Shown here: positions 4,747 through 5,718 of the stretch, piece by piece
Layout of the letters: each line of letters starts with the position of its first letter
Numbering within the stretch: position 1 is the stretch's first letter
Source of the DNA: Treponema sp.
GTDB lineage: Bacteria > Spirochaetota > Spirochaetia > Treponematales > Breznakiellaceae
Direction: 5' to 3'
Length of the DNA: 5,718 nt
Assembly (NCBI GenBank): GCA_031278025.1
Contig: JAITLF010000372.1
Span: 1 to 5,718 of the forward strand
The notes under the pieces: model-generated
What the model saw: the letters and a program-made list of their open reading frames with translations, nothing else
Database searches by the model: none
Told to the model about the DNA's origin: nothing
Made by a program: the position numbers and the translations under genes

Positions 4747-5718
4747 GTGACCGTATCTGAATATATTTTTGACTTTCTACAGCAGAAAGGTTTAGAGACC
4801 GTCTTTATGGTTTCCGGCAGTTCCGCCATGTGGCTGACCGACGCCCTGAAACGCAATGAAAAGCTAAGCGCCGTGTGTAACCAGCACGAACAGGCGGCGG
4901 TTATGTCGGCGGATCTGTACGGCAGGTTGAACGGAATACCCGGCGCCGCGCTGGTCACCATAGGACCGGGGGCCTCCAACGCCATTACCGGCGTTGCCCA
5001 GGCGTATACGGATTCCAGCCCCTTGTTCGTGCTTTCCGGCCAGGCAAGTTCGCGTCTCTTGCAATACGAGCATGACACGGGTATCCGCCAGCACGGTACC
5101 CAGAGCCTGGAACTGGAAAAGATAGTCTCGCCTATCACCAAGTATTTTGCGGCGGTCATGTCGCCTGAAACTATACGGTTCCACATGGAGCGGGCGTATT
5201 ACGAGGCCATGGACGGCCGCCGCGGCCCGGTTTGGCTGGATATTCCCGTGGATATTCAGAACAGGCAAGCGCCGGTGGAAATGGAAGGTTTTGCGCCTTC
5301 ACAGCCGGACTATGATAGCATTGATATCGAAAAGATTAAGGCGCTGGTAAGCGGCAGCAAAAAGCCTCTTATCCTTGCCGGCGGCGGCGCGTCACAGGAG
5401 GAGATAACGGCCTTGAGTCATGCCTTTTCCATCCCGGTGGTAACTTCCCGAATGGGGATTGGCACGATCTTGTCAAGTGATCCCCTCTTTGTGGGACGGC
5501 CGGGGGCCTATGGGGATCGGGCTTCTCATTTTGCCATTCAGCAGTGCGATTTGCTTTTTATACTGGGCTGCCGGCTTTCCGTTTCCACCATCGGGTATTA
5601 TCCGGATCGCTTCGGTCTTAACGCAAAAAAAATCCAGGTTGATGTGGATGTCAAGGAACTTGCAAAAACAGATGTTCCGGTGGATTATAAAATTCATAAC
5701 ACCGTAAGCGCCTTTATC
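4747..5718 (+). CDS. ThDP-dependent enzyme, acetolactate-synthase superfamily (YerE-like?), 3' end outside window
   Basis: The frame is open to the right edge and gives the first 324 residues of a protein that is usually 550-600 long. The N-terminal pyrimidine domain begins TVSEYIFDFLQQKGLETVF and carries E48 in NQHEQAAVMSADLYGR, the catalytic glutamate. GPGASNAITGVAQAY, the QHGTQSLE segment, ITKY and GPVWLDIPVDIQ follow, all typical of the family. From about residue 190 comes the middle domain (PLILAGGGAS, LLFILGCRLS, KKIQVDVDVKEL), which in relatives binds FAD or is structural. The diphosphate-binding domain with GDG...N is beyond the window. Relatives decarboxylate pyruvate and transfer the two-carbon unit; YerE does so onto C4 of a CDP-keto-sugar in yersiniose synthesis, and many polysaccharide clusters have a similar gene. 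Assignment to YerE function is inference from the CDP-glucose context. GTG 4747 is chosen over ATG 4723 for its ribosome site and the family N-terminus. The segment normally rich in glycine after FMVSG reads SSAMWLTD (see findings). Confidence 0.85.
   Translation, partial: MTVSEYIFDFLQQKGLETVFMVSGSSAMWLTDALKRNEKLSAVCNQHEQAAVMSADLYGRLNGIPGAALVTIGPGASNAITGVAQAYTDSSPLFVLSGQASSRLLQYEHDTGIRQHGTQSLELEKIVSPITKYFAAVMSPETIRFHMERAYYEAMDGRRGPVWLDIPVDIQNRQAPVEMEGFAPSQPDYDSIDIEKIKALVSGSKKPLILAGGGASQEEITALSHAFSIPVVTSRMGIGTILSSDPLFVGRPGAYGDRASHFAIQQCDLLFILGCRLSVSTIGYYPDRFGLNAKKIQVDVDVKELAKTDVPVDYKIHNTVSAFI

Noticed and set aside
4716..5186. Reverse-strand reading frames opposite the ThDP gene
   Set aside because: The + strand frame carries all the acetolactate-synthase family motifs. 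The reverse translations look like nothing known and have no ribosome site of note.

Overview
The window is a piece of a bacterial nucleotide-sugar / surface-polysaccharide locus. All genes lie on the + strand in an apparent operon of six genes. The first is cut by the left edge and the last by the right edge. Coding DNA is about 50-55 % G+C by hand count of sample lines. No rRNA, tRNA, CRISPR array or insertion sequence was seen. The organism cannot be named from this stretch. The gene set (CDP-sugar synthesis plus sugar-modifying enzymes) fits an O-antigen or capsule cluster. A host-associated anaerobe, possibly a spirochaete, is only a guess from overall style.

Layout: (1) to 314, the C-terminal part of a glucose-1-phosphate cytidylyltransferase (RfbF type), which makes CDP-glucose. 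(2) 301-1749, an FAD-dependent oxidoreductase of the L-2-hydroxyglutarate oxidase / GlpA type with a C-terminal four-cysteine [2Fe-2S] (BFD-like) domain. (3) 1768-2811, an extended short-chain dehydrogenase (nucleotide-sugar epimerase/dehydratase family). (4) and (5) 2808-3626 and 3623-4582, the N- and C-terminal subunits of a split transketolase-like enzyme. (6) from 4747 past the right edge, a thiamine-diphosphate (ThDP) enzyme of the acetolactate-synthase superfamily, of the type found in polysaccharide clusters. Genes 1 to 5 are very tightly packed: a 14-bp overlap, an 18-bp gap, then two 4-bp ATGA overlaps. Translational coupling is therefore likely.

Between genes 5 and 6 lies a 164-bp spacer whose first ~100 bp is only about 26 % G+C. 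It carries a 9-bp inverted repeat with an imperfect second copy 30 bp downstream and a TATAAT box. It also carries a reading frame that stays open across the whole spacer but has no usual start codon. That frame would join the transketolase C subunit if one base were lost, for example in a run of seven Cs at the end of that gene.

Working model (inference): an activated CDP-sugar is modified by the SDR and by one or both ThDP systems, which transfer two-carbon units. This would give a C-branched sugar in the manner of YerE in yersiniose synthesis. The FAD/[2Fe-2S] enzyme would supply an oxidation step. The combination of a transketolase pair, a YerE-like enzyme and a BFD-tailed flavoenzyme, together with a substitution at a normally conserved transketolase active-site histidine, is the most interesting aspect of the window.
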